Shown here: positions 17,988-26,889 of the stretch, piece by piece | How positions within the stretch are numbered: the stretch's first letter is position 1 | How the letters are laid out: every line of letters begins with the position of its first letter | NCBI RefSeq assembly: GCF_020177595.1 | Contig: NZ_JAHTBL010000007.1 | Location: 1 to 64,000, forward strand | Length of the DNA stretch: 64,000 nucleotides | Source of the DNA: Cognatishimia sp. MH4019 | Lineage (GTDB): Bacteria > Pseudomonadota > Alphaproteobacteria > Rhodobacterales > Rhodobacteraceae | Direction: 5' to 3' | The notes under the pieces: generated by a model | The model's database searches: none | Told to the model about the DNA's origin: nothing | The model's input: the letters and a program-made list of their open reading frames with translations, nothing else | Made by a program: the position numbers and the translations under genes

Positions 17988-18006
17988 CGATCTGCACACG
18001 CCACCC

Positions 18007-19044
18007 CTACAAAATTACGCGCTGACCCGTCTCCCCGGCCTTTACCCCCGCCTCGATCACTTCAATCGTCATGCGGGCCTCGGCGGGCAGCACCGGCGGC
18101 GCCCCTCCCTCCTCAATCGCCTTCCGAAGACGCACATAAATCTCATGCTGCGTCCCCGGCTCCGTAGGGTATATCTCATTGATAACCTTACCATTTCGGA
18201 CGCGGCTCAACGTCCCGAACCGCTCTTTTGGCTCCACGCCGAAGCCTGCATCCAGCGGCGTCATCCCCTCGCGCAGTTGCGGCTCCTGAATGTCCATATG
18301 GTACTTGCGATACGCCCCCTGATCCCCTTGCACGACGTATTTCGTCCGGAAATCCGGGCTCACATAGCTGCAATACACATGCACCCGCAACGCCCCCTCA
18401 TACCCCATCCGCAAGAAGAACGTATCCGCCACTTCCCCTTGATTTCGTTGGATAATTACCTCGCCCTCAACCCATTTCGGACGCCCGAAAAGCACCAAGG
18501 CTTGGTCCACTTGATGCGCCCCCAGATCATACTGCACGCCCACCCCCGGCGCCGCCCTCTCCTGCCAGCGATCCTGCGTCTCACCCTTGTAAAACTCGAA
18601 ATGCGATTGAAAACATTGGATATTTCCCAATGCCCCTTCATCCCGCAACTTCTGCAAGGTCAGAAAATCCCCGTCCCAGCGCCGGTTCTGAAAGCACGTC
18701 AAAATGCGCCCAGCCTTCTCCGCCGCCGCAATCATCGCATCCGCATCCGCCACCGTCGCCGCAAACGGCTTGTCCACGATCACATGCTTGCCGGCCTCTA
18801 ACGCCTTGATCGCCAACGGCGTATGCGTCGGCGTGGGTGATGCCACGATCGCCAGATCAATCGCCGCATCCGCGAACATGTCCTCCGGCGTCGCATAGAC
18901 CACAGCCTCCGGATGATCCACCTTCACCGCCTCGGGTTTCGAGGACGCGACGCCATGCAACTCAATCCCCGCCGCCGGTAAAAGCGGCGCGTGAAACACC
19001 CGACCCGCCAACCCATATCCAACGATCCCTGCTTTGACGGCCAT
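18007..19044 (-). CDS. Gfo/Idh/MocA family NAD(P)-dependent oxidoreductase
   Basis: A 345-residue sugar dehydrogenase. The Rossmann motif GIVGYGLAGRVFHAP is at residues 6-20, the conserved EAGKHVIVDKPFA follows at about 87-99 with the catalytic-region lysine, and LGAHQVDQAL holds the second-domain His. The family oxidises or reduces hydroxyls of sugars and inositols. A LacI-type operator 26 bases upstream resembles the one before the ABC sugar operon, so a shared catabolic pathway is likely. The substrate cannot be assigned. Confidence 0.85.
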   Translation of the reverse strand: MAVKAGIVGYGLAGRVFHAPLLPAAGIELHGVASSKPEAVKVDHPEAVVYATPEDMFADAAIDLAIVASPTPTHTPLAIKALEAGKHVIVDKPFAATVADADAMIAAAEKAGRILTCFQNRRWDGDFLTLQKLRDEGALGNIQCFQSHFEFYKGETQDRWQERAAPGVGVQYDLGAHQVDQALVLFGRPKWVEGEVIIQRNQGEVADTFFLRMGYEGALRVHVYCSYVSPDFRTKYVVQGDQGAYRKYHMDIQEPQLREGMTPLDAGFGVEPKERFGTLSRVRNGKVINEIYPTEPGTQHEIYVRLRKAIEEGGAPPVLPAEARMTIEVIEAGVKAGETGQRVIL

Positions 19045-19069
19045 GGCGCATCCTCCCTCGCATCATTTC

Positions 19070-19081
19070 GTTAGCGGTATC
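19070..19081. promoter_or_regulatory. Candidate LacI-family operator (GTTAGCGGTATC)
   Basis: This 12-mer shares GTTAGCG and most of the right half with the site at 10812 and lies 26-37 bases upstream of the Gfo/Idh start, in the divergent gap with the DUF1479 gene. It could repress both. The match to the consensus GTTAGCGCTAAC is imperfect in the right arm. Confidence 0.4.
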
Positions 19082-19140
19082 ATCGCGCTCTTGACGCCGA
19101 ATGCAACGCTTTCCAAGGTGAGGGCAGGGAGGACCGAAAA

Positions 19141-20370
19141 ATGGACGAAGAACTCAAGGACTACATCCGCGCGACCAAAGCGCATCTGAAGGGCCTGACG
19201 GACGTCAAAGCGGCGTTTGAGGACGTAGCAGAAGCCATGGCCAAAGAGGTCGCCATCATCCGCGAGACCCAGGACAAGGGCGGCAGCGTGATCCCCGAAA
19301 TCCAATACGCCGACATCGAAAGCGGCGCGGTCACCGACGACCAGATCGCCACTCTCAAACATCGCGGCTGCGCCATCGTGCGCGGCGTTTTCCCCCGCGA
19401 CCAAGCCGAGGCGTGGAACCGCCAAATCGGTGAGTATATCGAAGCGAATGACTACCTGACCCGCGCCAAGGAAAAGGCCGGGATGGACACATATTTCGCC
19501 GATCTCAAAGACGGCGCGCCGCAAATCTACGGGCTTTATTGGTCCAAGCCACAGGTCGAGGCGCGCCAGGCCGAAAGCATGGCCCTCACCAAGCGTTTCC
19601 TGAACCGGCTCTACGATGTCAGCGGACCGATGGGCGACGAGTTCGACCCCGATCAAGACTATGCCTATGCCGATCGCACCCGCCGCCGTGAGCCTGGCGA
19701 TACCACCCTTGGCCTGTCCCCGCATATGGATTCAGGCAGCTACGAGCGCTGGGTCGACCCGGCCTATCAGAAAATCTATGCCCCCATCTTTGAAGGGAAC
19801 TGGCGCGATTATGACCCGTGGAAAGCCACCTTCCGCACCCAAACGCGCGAGTATGAATCGCCCGCTGTCTGCTCCATGTTTCGCACGTTCCAGGGCTGGA
19901 CCGGTCTGACCAGCCAAGGGCCAGAGGACGGCACGCTGTCGCTTCTGCCCATCGCCAATTCTGTCGCCTACTTCCTGCTGCGCGCCTTGCAGGATGACGT
20001 CGACGACGACGATCTTTGTGGCGCCAAACCCGGCCGCGCGCTGGGGGCCACCAAGCAATGGCACAGCGATATCCTCAAGGGGCTTGTCAGCATCCCGACC
20101 GTTCACGCAGGCGATACGGTCTGGTGGCATCCCGACGTCATCCACGCCGTCGCGAACGAACATAACGGGTCCGACTACGCCAACGTGATCTATATTGGCG
20201 CGTCCCCGAAATGCCCCAAAAACGAAGCCTATGCGCGCAAACAGGCGGCGAAGTTCCTTGAAGGCCGCTCGGCTCCCGATTTCGCGGCTGAAGACTATGA
20301 AGTGGATTTCAAAGGGCGCGCCACGCTTGATGATCTGACAGAGCTCGGCAAGGCACAGATGGCGCTCTAG
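19141..20370 (+). CDS. DUF1479 family protein (YbiU-like putative non-heme iron enzyme)
   Basis: A 409-residue protein of the DUF1479 family, related in fold to Fe(II)/2-oxoglutarate dioxygenases. The putative metal triad is in LSPHMDSGS (HxD) and the later PDVIHAVANE (His), with an arginine further on in some relatives. The function of the family is unknown. The gene follows AGGGAGGA and ends 10 bases before a long bidirectional terminator-like palindrome. It is divergent from the Gfo/Idh gene and may share its operator, which would link it to sugar use. Confidence 0.8.
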   Translation: MDEELKDYIRATKAHLKGLTDVKAAFEDVAEAMAKEVAIIRETQDKGGSVIPEIQYADIESGAVTDDQIATLKHRGCAIVRGVFPRDQAEAWNRQIGEYIEANDYLTRAKEKAGMDTYFADLKDGAPQIYGLYWSKPQVEARQAESMALTKRFLNRLYDVSGPMGDEFDPDQDYAYADRTRRREPGDTTLGLSPHMDSGSYERWVDPAYQKIYAPIFEGNWRDYDPWKATFRTQTREYESPAVCSMFRTFQGWTGLTSQGPEDGTLSLLPIANSVAYFLLRALQDDVDDDDLCGAKPGRALGATKQWHSDILKGLVSIPTVHAGDTVWWHPDVIHAVANEHNGSDYANVIYIGASPKCPKNEAYARKQAAKFLEGRSAPDFAAEDYEVDFKGRATLDDLTELGKAQMAL

Positions 20371-20379
20371 GCCACTGTG

Positions 20380-20448
20380 GATTTCGAGTATTTGGGCAAA
20401 GATGAAGACCAACCCTGGCTTTCATCTTTGTTCAAATACTCAAAAATC
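20380..20448. terminator. Long imperfect palindrome, bidirectional terminator
   Basis: GATTTCGAGTATTTG on the left pairs with CAAATACTCAAAAATC on the right. The inner arms CAAAGATGAA and TTCATCTTTG also pair, with CCA/TGG nearest the loop, giving a stem of more than 20 bp with a few mismatches. It lies between the convergent DUF1479 gene and the formate dehydrogenase operon and overlaps the stop of the 44-residue gene. I associate similar ATTTGGGCAAAGATGAA elements with operon ends in roseobacters. Confidence 0.75.
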
Positions 20449-20581
20449 AATCGAGCCGGACATTTCCGCTGGTCGGCGTCGTGTTGGCCTGCTCGGCCGT
20501 GAAGCCCAGCTCACCCAGCACGAAATACGCACCGACGGAAATCACACCCATCGCGACAAAGGCAAGCAACATGGTTTTCAT
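20447..20581 (-). CDS. 44-residue single-span membrane peptide at the end of the formate dehydrogenase operon
   Basis: The start ATG at 20581 overlaps the stop of the WD40-cytochrome gene as ATGA, and the product MKTMLLAFVAMGVISVGAYF..., ending in TSGNVRLD, has one membrane helix at about residues 3-24 and a short hydrophilic tail. The coupling and sensible composition make it a probable gene. It may anchor or assist the preceding cytochrome. No family recognised. Confidence 0.6.
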   Translation of the reverse strand: MKTMLLAFVAMGVISVGAYFVLGELGFTAEQANTTPTSGNVRLD

Positions 20582-21864
20582 GGTCGGTCCTCCCCACCCG
20601 CGGTGGCTCCGCGGAGATATGTAATCAGGTCTTTTCGATCCTGTTCGGCTGTGATGCGCTGCATGGGCATCTTGCTGCCCGGTATATAGTGATCGGGGCC
20701 GAGATCGAAAAGGGCGTTAATGCTGTCCTCGTCCCAGATGATGTCTGATCCGGTCAGCGTGTCTGAATAGCTGTAATCGGCGACCGTGCCCGCAGGCCGC
20801 CCGAATACCTTGTAGAGCGTCGGCCCCGCGCGCCGCGCGCTTCCGGGCGTCAGCGTGTGGCAGATGGAGCATTTGCGGGCGAATTGGCGCTCGCCATTGC
20901 TCATCTCGTCGGGGTCTTTCAGGAACTCCCGCGTCTCAGTTGTCATTTGGCCATGCTCGGTCAGCGTCTCCAGCGGCCAGCTATACATCGCGTCATCCAG
21001 TCCGCCTGCATGGATGTTCGCGCCATCGGCTGAAAAGCTAAGCGCCCAGACAGGGCCTTGAGCGGTCGCGCGGTAATCGCGGGCGATGCGCCATTCGACG
21101 CTATCAATCACCATGATGAAGCCCTCGCCGTCGCCCACGGCAATACGGCTCATCTCCGGGTTCGCGGCCATGGCCAGCACTGGGCGACGGTCCAGCGTGA
21201 AGTCCGCTACTTGCGCGTCAGTGGCCAGATCCAGCACCCGGGTGACCCCATCGACCGCGCCATAAGCCAGCCAGCCCTCAGCCTCGTTCAGAACCAACTG
21301 GTTGATCCCGAAGCCATGGCGCAGCAGCAGGCGTTTCGCCTCTCCTGTCGCCACGTCCCAGACCCTCAGCGTGCCATCCGTCGAAGCGGAATAGAGCAGG
21401 GTGCCGTCGGCGCTGAACGCCACATCGTTCACGCCTGCGGTGTGACCTTCCAGAAAGATCGGATCGGCCCCGCCGAGCGACCACAACCCGATCGTCCCGT
21501 CCCAACTGGCCGAGGCCACGCGCGTGCCAGACACCGCCAGCGCCATCACTTTGCCCTGATGCGCGCCCAGCTCGCGGGCCACGCCGTCGTCCCACAGCAA
21601 CACGCGGAAATCGTCGCCTGCGGAAACCAACCGCGTGTCGTCCACGAAGCGCACGGCTTTCACAGCCGCCTCATGGCCCTCCAGCCAGACAGGCGTCGTG
21701 CCATCCCAAAGCCCGACCGTGTTGTCAAAACTGGCTGTCGCGATCTGGCCCGTGGGCGAGACCGCGACCCCCATGACAGGGCCGCCATGGCCCTTGAGGG
21801 TAAAGAACCCGTCCGCCATCCCGAAAGACGGCAGACAGGCCAATGCGAAAGCAAGAAGCCGCAT
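20578..21864 (-). CDS. WD40 beta-propeller protein with C-terminal cytochrome c domain
   Basis: A 428-residue exported protein. A signal peptide (to about residue 17) is followed by seven or so WD-type repeats (for example TASFDNTVGLWDG, SASWDGTIGLWSL, SASTDGTLRVWDV). At about residue 335 a class I cytochrome c domain begins with the heme motif CSICH and has a distal methionine in GSKMPMQ. It is the last large gene of the formate dehydrogenase operon, 25 bases after the cytochrome b gene. Role inferred: periplasmic electron acceptor or scaffold for the dehydrogenase. The combination is unusual, since respiratory formate dehydrogenases normally use only the cytochrome b to reach quinone. Confidence 0.8.
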   Translation of the reverse strand: MRLLAFALACLPSFGMADGFFTLKGHGGPVMGVAVSPTGQIATASFDNTVGLWDGTTPVWLEGHEAAVKAVRFVDDTRLVSAGDDFRVLLWDDGVARELGAHQGKVMALAVSGTRVASASWDGTIGLWSLGGADPIFLEGHTAGVNDVAFSADGTLLYSASTDGTLRVWDVATGEAKRLLLRHGFGINQLVLNEAEGWLAYGAVDGVTRVLDLATDAQVADFTLDRRPVLAMAANPEMSRIAVGDGEGFIMVIDSVEWRIARDYRATAQGPVWALSFSADGANIHAGGLDDAMYSWPLETLTEHGQMTTETREFLKDPDEMSNGERQFARKCSICHTLTPGSARRAGPTLYKVFGRPAGTVADYSYSDTLTGSDIIWDEDSINALFDLGPDHYIPGSKMPMQRITAEQDRKDLITYLRGATAGGEDRP

Positions 21865-21889
21865 TATTCAGCCCGTGCCAGCAGGCACA

Positions 21890-23116
21890 TCATTCTGCCG
21901 GCGTCGCTGCACCTGATTTCGGGGGGATCTTGCCCTTTTCCTCCATTTCCTCGACCCAAAGGCCGTGGTGCTCGCGCGCCCACTGCTCTTCGACCTCGCC
22001 GGTGCCCATTGCATCATATGCGCCTTCCATGCCCACCGAGCCCAGATAGATATGGGCGATGATGATGATCATGAAGACAAACGCCACAATGGAATGCCAC
22101 GCTTGTGCGAACTGCATTTCTTCATGCGGGGCCATCACCTCGGGCAGGGTGCCCAGACCCAGAAGGGCAGGGATGCCGGTATCGTTCAGGATCTCGAAGG
22201 TCTTGGCAAACATCGGCAGCTCAAACGGGAAGAGCAGCGACAGACCCGAGGCCGAGATCGACACACCCAGCACAACGCAGGACCAGAAGATCATCTTTTG
22301 CCCCGCGTTGAATTTGCGTGCCGGCGGGTGGACATCTTTGGAGAACAGACCGCCCCCCACCGCCAGCCATTTCAGGTCGTGACGGTTCGGAATGTTATGC
22401 ACGATCCACATCACGGTGATCATGATCAGGCCAAGCATGAAGGCCCAAGCCACATTGTTGTGGACCCATTTGCTGACCATCGCGAGCCAGGCAAAGCTCT
22501 CCTTGCCGAAGAGCGGGATCAGCGCGACCCGCCCGAAAAGCGAGATCAGGCCGGTGATGCCCAGCAGGATAAAAGAGCCTGCAAACAGCCAATGGCCAAA
22601 GCGCTCGACATTGGTGAAGCGCAGGATTTTGTTGCCGGTTTTCTCGCCATCAATGCGGATGCGGCCGCGGATCAGATAGAATAGAACCAGCAGACCCAGC
22701 ATGCCCAGCATGCCATAGCCGCCCCATGTCAGCAGGGGGCCTTCGCGAAACTGTAGCCATGCCATGCCGCGATCCTGGATCAGGACACCTGCGGCGGGTT
22801 GTTGCGTAGACACGGTCACATCCGCCGTGCCGAAACGCAGCGCGCGGTAAACTTCGCTGTCGGACGCGCCACCAAGCGTGCCCAGCTGGTTGGCCACATT
22901 GGCCGCATTCAGCGGATCGCCTGTCAGCAATTCGCGGGTCGCGTTGGGAACGCGCTCACCGTTCTGGCGGGCCATGATATCGGCCAGTGTCGGGGCGCCA
23001 CCCGTAGCGGCGCGTGTATCATCAACGGGCGTATCAGTCGTTGTCGCGGCGTCCTGAGCGGGCGCGACAGAGGCAAGAGTTATCGTCAGCAGTAGGGCGA
23101 TAAAATTGCGAAGCAT
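21890..23116 (-). CDS. fdhC: Formate dehydrogenase cytochrome b556 (gamma) subunit
   Basis: A 408-residue membrane subunit. A signal peptide and a ~120-residue periplasmic extension precede the membrane domain, which has one helix near residue 140 and the four-helix cytochrome b561/NarI-like bundle from about residue 175. Heme ligand candidates include the His of FGHWLFAG, WVHNNVAW, and AWHSIVAF. It takes electrons from the beta subunit and reduces quinone. The long N-terminal extension is typical of FdhC proteins of this cluster type. A GC-rich hairpin separates it from the beta gene. Confidence 0.88.
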   Translation of the reverse strand: MLRNFIALLLTITLASVAPAQDAATTTDTPVDDTRAATGGAPTLADIMARQNGERVPNATRELLTGDPLNAANVANQLGTLGGASDSEVYRALRFGTADVTVSTQQPAAGVLIQDRGMAWLQFREGPLLTWGGYGMLGMLGLLVLFYLIRGRIRIDGEKTGNKILRFTNVERFGHWLFAGSFILLGITGLISLFGRVALIPLFGKESFAWLAMVSKWVHNNVAWAFMLGLIMITVMWIVHNIPNRHDLKWLAVGGGLFSKDVHPPARKFNAGQKMIFWSCVVLGVSISASGLSLLFPFELPMFAKTFEILNDTGIPALLGLGTLPEVMAPHEEMQFAQAWHSIVAFVFMIIIIAHIYLGSVGMEGAYDAMGTGEVEEQWAREHHGLWVEEMEEKGKIPPKSGAATPAE

Positions 23117-23152
23117 GGTTTTATACCTGATCCTGTTGGGGGAAGGTCGGAA

Positions 23153-23175
23153 GGGCGGCCCATCATAGGCCGCCC
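23153..23175. other. Intercistronic hairpin between fdhB and fdhC
   Basis: GGGCGGCC (23153-23160) and GGCCGCCC (23168-23175) make a perfect 8-bp stem with a 7-base loop. No T-run follows on the minus strand, so it more likely stabilises or processes the mRNA, or attenuates partially, than terminates it. Confidence 0.55.
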
Positions 23176-23201
23176 CTCATTTCTTGTTATGTCAGAAGAC
23201 G

Positions 23202-23795
23202 TTAGCCGTCTTTCTGGTCGTAGGCTGTGCCCCAGCCCCACGCGCCCGAGCCGAAGCCACGGGCGACAACACGCTCGCGGTAGATGCCGGACACAACGTC
23301 CCCGTCACCTGCCAGCAGCGCCTTGGTGGAGCACATCTCGGCGCAGATCGGCAGCTTGCCTTCAGCGATACGGTTGCGACCGTATTTGCTGAATTCAGCT
23401 TCCGAGTGGTTCTCTTCAGGGCCACCGGCGCAGAAGGTACATTTGTCCATCTTGCCGCGGGAACCGAAGTTGCCAGCCTGCGGATACTGCGGCGCGCCAA
23501 ACGGGCACGCGTAGAAGCAGTAGCCGCAGCCGATGCACAGGTCTTTGCTGTGCAGAACCACGCCTTCTTCGTTCTGGTAGAAGCAATCCACCGGGCAGAC
23601 GGCCATGCAGGGCGCGTCTGAACAGTGCATACACGCCACCGAGATCGAGCGTTCGCCGGGCGAGCCATCATTGATGGTCACGACACGGCGACGATTGATG
23701 CCCCAGGGCACCTCGTGCTCGTTCTTACAGGCCGTCACGCAGGCATTACACTCAATGCAGCGTTCGGCGTCGCAGAGAAACTTAGCTCTTGCCAT
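23202..23795 (-). CDS. fdhB: Formate dehydrogenase iron-sulfur (beta) subunit
   Basis: A 197-residue ferredoxin-like subunit binding four [4Fe-4S] clusters. Cysteine groups [35 protein letters not shown] and CTFC...C are seen in order. It relays electrons from the catalytic subunit to the cytochrome b. It begins after AAGGAG, 13 bases downstream of fdhA, and is likely carried through the Tat pathway with it, having no signal of its own. Similar to the FDH3-type beta subunits of Shewanella and Campylobacter. Confidence 0.92.
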   Translation of the reverse strand: MARAKFLCDAERCIECNACVTACKNEHEVPWGINRRRVVTINDGSPGERSISVACMHCSDAPCMAVCPVDCFYQNEEGVVLHSKDLCIGCGYCFYACPFGAPQYPQAGNFGSRGKMDKCTFCAGGPEENHSEAEFSKYGRNRIAEGKLPICAEMCSTKALLAGDGDVVSGIYRERVVARGFGSGAWGWGTAYDQKDG

Positions 23796-23808
23796 GTTTC
23801 AAGTCTCC

Positions 23809-26784
23809 TTAAGCTGACCAGATTTTGCAGAGAGTGGCTTTCGTCTCCTGCATCTGGGTCACTGAGTCGTAGCCATAGGTCTGAGCAGTGTTCGTGCTCT
23901 CGCCCAACACATACGGGTCTGCACCATCGGGATACTTGCTCCGCTGGTCCTCGCCCTCGAAGTGGCCGCCAAAGTGGAAGGGCATAAACGCAACCCCTGC
24001 GCCGACCCGTTCGGTGACCATGGCCATAACCTTGACCTTGCCGCCTTCGGGGCCTTCGACCCACACTTGTGCACCATCCCGCACGCCCAGATCATTCGCA
24101 TCACGCGGGTTGATCTCGACGAACATGTCCTGCTGAAGCTCAGCAAGCCACGGGTTGGAGCGGGTTTCATCCCCGCCACCTTCATATTCGACCAGACGTC
24201 CCGAGGTCAGCACGATCGGATAATCCTTGCTGAAATCGTTCTTCTGGATCGACGCATACATGGTCGGCAGACGATAGAATTTCCGGTCCTCGTAGGTCGG
24301 ATAGTCTGCCACCAGATCGCGGCGGTTTGAATAAAGCGGCTCGCGGTGCACAGGCACCGGATCGGGGAAGGTCCACACAACCGCACGGGCTTTCGCGTTG
24401 CCGAAAGGCGCACATTCATGCGCAATCGCAACCCGCTGAATACCGCCCGACAGGTCAGTCTTCCAGTTTACCTTGGCCACCTTGTCGTCGAAGTCGGACG
24501 GGAAGGGCGACATGCCCGCCTCGCCAACTTCGTCCTGACCTTTCTGGAATTCGGGGATCCCCGCAGCGCGCGCGATGGCGGCCTTTTCCTGATCAGTCAG
24601 TTCGGTGTGCCAGCCCAGATCTTTCAGCATCTGGTAGGTAAATTCAGGATATCCGTCCTGAATGTCCGAGTTCTTGCTGTAGACGCCTTCGGCCAGAAGG
24701 TTGTCACCGTCCCGCTCAACACCGAAACGCGCACGGAAGGTGAGACCACCCTCAGACACAGGCTTCGACATATCATAGAGGTTCGGCGTGCCCGGGTGCT
24801 TCATCTCGGCAGTGCCCCAGCACGGCCACGGCATCCCGTAGTAATCCCCGTCAGCAGGGCCACCGATGGCTTGCAGCGTCGTTCTGTCGAACGTGTGCTG
24901 GTTGGCCATATGCAGCTTGATCCGCTCAGGCGACTGACCGGTGTAACCCACCGTCCACATGCCCGCGTTGAATTCGCGGGTGACGCTTTCGATGTTGGGT
25001 GTTTCGGCATCTTCCATCTCGATATTGCGGAAGAGACGATCCCCAAAGCCAAACTTGTTGGCCAGCTTGGCGATGATGACGTGATCGGGCTTGGACTCAA
25101 AGAGCGGGTCCATGATCTTGTCGCGCCACTGGATCGACCGGTTCGAGGCCGTGACAGAGCCACGCGTCTCGAACTGTGTCGCTGCGGGCAACAGATACAC
25201 ACCGTCTTCACGGTCATGCAGGACAGCCGACACAGTCGGGAACGGGTCGATCACGACCAGCATGTCCAGCTTTTCCATCGCGGTCTTCATCTCTTTCATC
25301 CGCGTTTGCGAATTCGGAGCGTGACCCCACAGAACCATCGCGCGAACGTTGTTCGGCTGATCCATGTTTTCCTTGTCTTCAAGGATACCATCAATCCAAC
25401 GCGACACCGGAATACCGGTGAGGTTCATCAGGTTCTTGTCTTTGCCGTCAGCGGCTTTGACTGTCTCGAACTGGCCTTTCAGCCAATCAAGGTCTTCGTT
25501 CCAGACACGCGACCAGTGCGCCCATGCGCCTGCGGACAGGCCATAATAGCCGGGCAGGGTGTGGGACAGAACACCAAGGTCCGTAGCGCCTTGCACGTTG
25601 TCATGGCCGCGGAAGATGTTGGTGCCGCCGCCTTCTGCGCCCATGTTGCCAAGAGCCAGTTGCAGGATGCAGTAGGCACGGGTGTTGTTGTTACCCGTGG
25701 TGTGCTGCGTTCCACCCATGCACCAGATCACGGTGCCGGGGCGGTTGTTCGCCAAGGTCCGGGCCACGCGCTTCAGCTGAGAACCAGGCACATCCGTGAC
25801 GCGCTCAACCTCTTCAGGGGTCCACTTGGCGACCTCTTCCTTGATCTGGTCCATGCCCCAGACACGGGTGCGGATGAACTCTTTGTCTTCCCAACCGTTC
25901 TCGAACAGGTGGTAGAGAATACCCCAGACCAAAGCGACGTCCGAGCCTGGACGCAGACGCACATATTCATCCGCATGGGCGGCCGTGCGCGTAAAGCGCG
26001 GGTCGCACACGATGACGGGCGCGTTGTTCTGCTCTTTCGCCTTCAGCAGGTGCAGCAGCGACACCGGGTGTGCCTCAGCCGGGTTGCCGCCGATGATGAA
26101 GATCGCCTTGGAGTTATGGATATCGTTGTAGCTGTTGGTCATGGCGCCGTAGCCCCATGTATTCGCAACACCCGCAACGGTGGTCGAGTGGCAGATACGT
26201 GCCTGGTGATCCACGTTGTTTGTGCCCCAATAGGCGGCAAACTTACGGAACAGATACGCCTGCTCGTTATTGTGCTTGGCAGATCCCAGCCAATAGACAC
26301 TGTCAGGGCCGCTTTCTTCGCGGATCTGCATCATCTGATCGCCGACCTCGTCAATGGCCTGCTCCCACGAGATGCGCTTCCACTCACCGCCCTCTTTCTT
26401 CATCGGATATTTCAGACGGCGCTCGCCATGGGCGTGCTCACGGACCGAGGCCCCTTTGGCGCAGTGTGCACCAAGGTTAAAGGGGCTGTCCCAGCCGGGC
26501 TCTTGCCCTGTCCAGACACCGTTGGACACTTCTGCAATGACGGTGCAACCGACCGAGCAGTGTGTACAAACCGATTTCACCAAATCCACCGCCCCGTTGA
26601 CAGCACCTGCTGCCGAGGCTTGTGTCACCGTGCCGCCCGTTGCACTGATCGCGGCAAGGCCACCAATGGCCAGACCCGATCCGCGCAGGAATGTGCGGCG
26701 ATCCACTGATGTCTCAGCGGCTTGTGACAGGATACTTGTCCGCTGGGAGCGTCGCGCAACCCCGTTGGTCTTTTTCCTAAGCAT
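23809..26784 (-). CDS. fdhA: Formate dehydrogenase catalytic (alpha) subunit, Mo/W-bis-MGD
   Basis: A 991-residue periplasmic enzyme oxidising formate to CO2. The Tat signal is VDRRTFLRGSGLAIGG (residues 27-42). The [4Fe-4S] site is CTHCSVGC with a fourth Cys in GAHCAKGA. The metal ligand is the Cys of ARICHSTTVAG; it is encoded by an ordinary Cys codon, so no selenocysteine is needed. The C-terminal molybdopterin-dinucleotide domain includes VEINPRDANDLGVRDG. It is preceded by a Tat peptide gene and chaperone, and followed by beta and gamma genes. Metal choice (Mo or W) cannot be read from the sequence. Confidence 0.93.
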   Translation of the reverse strand: MLRKKTNGVARRSQRTSILSQAAETSVDRRTFLRGSGLAIGGLAAISATGGTVTQASAAGAVNGAVDLVKSVCTHCSVGCTVIAEVSNGVWTGQEPGWDSPFNLGAHCAKGASVREHAHGERRLKYPMKKEGGEWKRISWEQAIDEVGDQMMQIREESGPDSVYWLGSAKHNNEQAYLFRKFAAYWGTNNVDHQARICHSTTVAGVANTWGYGAMTNSYNDIHNSKAIFIIGGNPAEAHPVSLLHLLKAKEQNNAPVIVCDPRFTRTAAHADEYVRLRPGSDVALVWGILYHLFENGWEDKEFIRTRVWGMDQIKEEVAKWTPEEVERVTDVPGSQLKRVARTLANNRPGTVIWCMGGTQHTTGNNNTRAYCILQLALGNMGAEGGGTNIFRGHDNVQGATDLGVLSHTLPGYYGLSAGAWAHWSRVWNEDLDWLKGQFETVKAADGKDKNLMNLTGIPVSRWIDGILEDKENMDQPNNVRAMVLWGHAPNSQTRMKEMKTAMEKLDMLVVIDPFPTVSAVLHDREDGVYLLPAATQFETRGSVTASNRSIQWRDKIMDPLFESKPDHVIIAKLANKFGFGDRLFRNIEMEDAETPNIESVTREFNAGMWTVGYTGQSPERIKLHMANQHTFDRTTLQAIGGPADGDYYGMPWPCWGTAEMKHPGTPNLYDMSKPVSEGGLTFRARFGVERDGDNLLAEGVYSKNSDIQDGYPEFTYQMLKDLGWHTELTDQEKAAIARAAGIPEFQKGQDEVGEAGMSPFPSDFDDKVAKVNWKTDLSGGIQRVAIAHECAPFGNAKARAVVWTFPDPVPVHREPLYSNRRDLVADYPTYEDRKFYRLPTMYASIQKNDFSKDYPIVLTSGRLVEYEGGGDETRSNPWLAELQQDMFVEINPRDANDLGVRDGAQVWVEGPEGGKVKVMAMVTERVGAGVAFMPFHFGGHFEGEDQRSKYPDGADPYVLGESTNTAQTYGYDSVTQMQETKATLCKIWSA

Positions 26785-26889
26785 TTCAATTCTCCCTTGC
26801 TGGCACTGCTTGCGCAGGCTCGCGGGGTTTCCATTTCCGACAGTCGGGCGTCACGCAACCAGTCGCCGGGATCTTCTTGTGACGGCGTC

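Noticed and set aside
17814-18100. The two dehydrogenase 3' ends as attachment-site repeats flanking the restriction cassette
   Set aside because: Both copies lie on the same side of the cassette and are too diverged to be a recent duplication, so a gene remnant is more likely.
17869-18801. A 310-codon plus-strand frame over the Gfo/Idh gene
   Set aside because: It is antisense to a gene with complete Rossmann and catalytic motifs, and it spans the intergenic palindromes without any coding feature.
24346-26709. A 787-codon open frame on the plus strand opposite fdhA
   Set aside because: It mirrors a highly conserved enzyme with all family motifs on the other strand. Long antisense frames are common in GC-rich coding DNA; no ribosome site or domain supports it.
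23809-26784. Possible selenocysteine formate dehydrogenase
   Set aside because: The metal-ligand position in ARICHSTT is an ordinary Cys codon and no in-frame TGA occurs within the gene.
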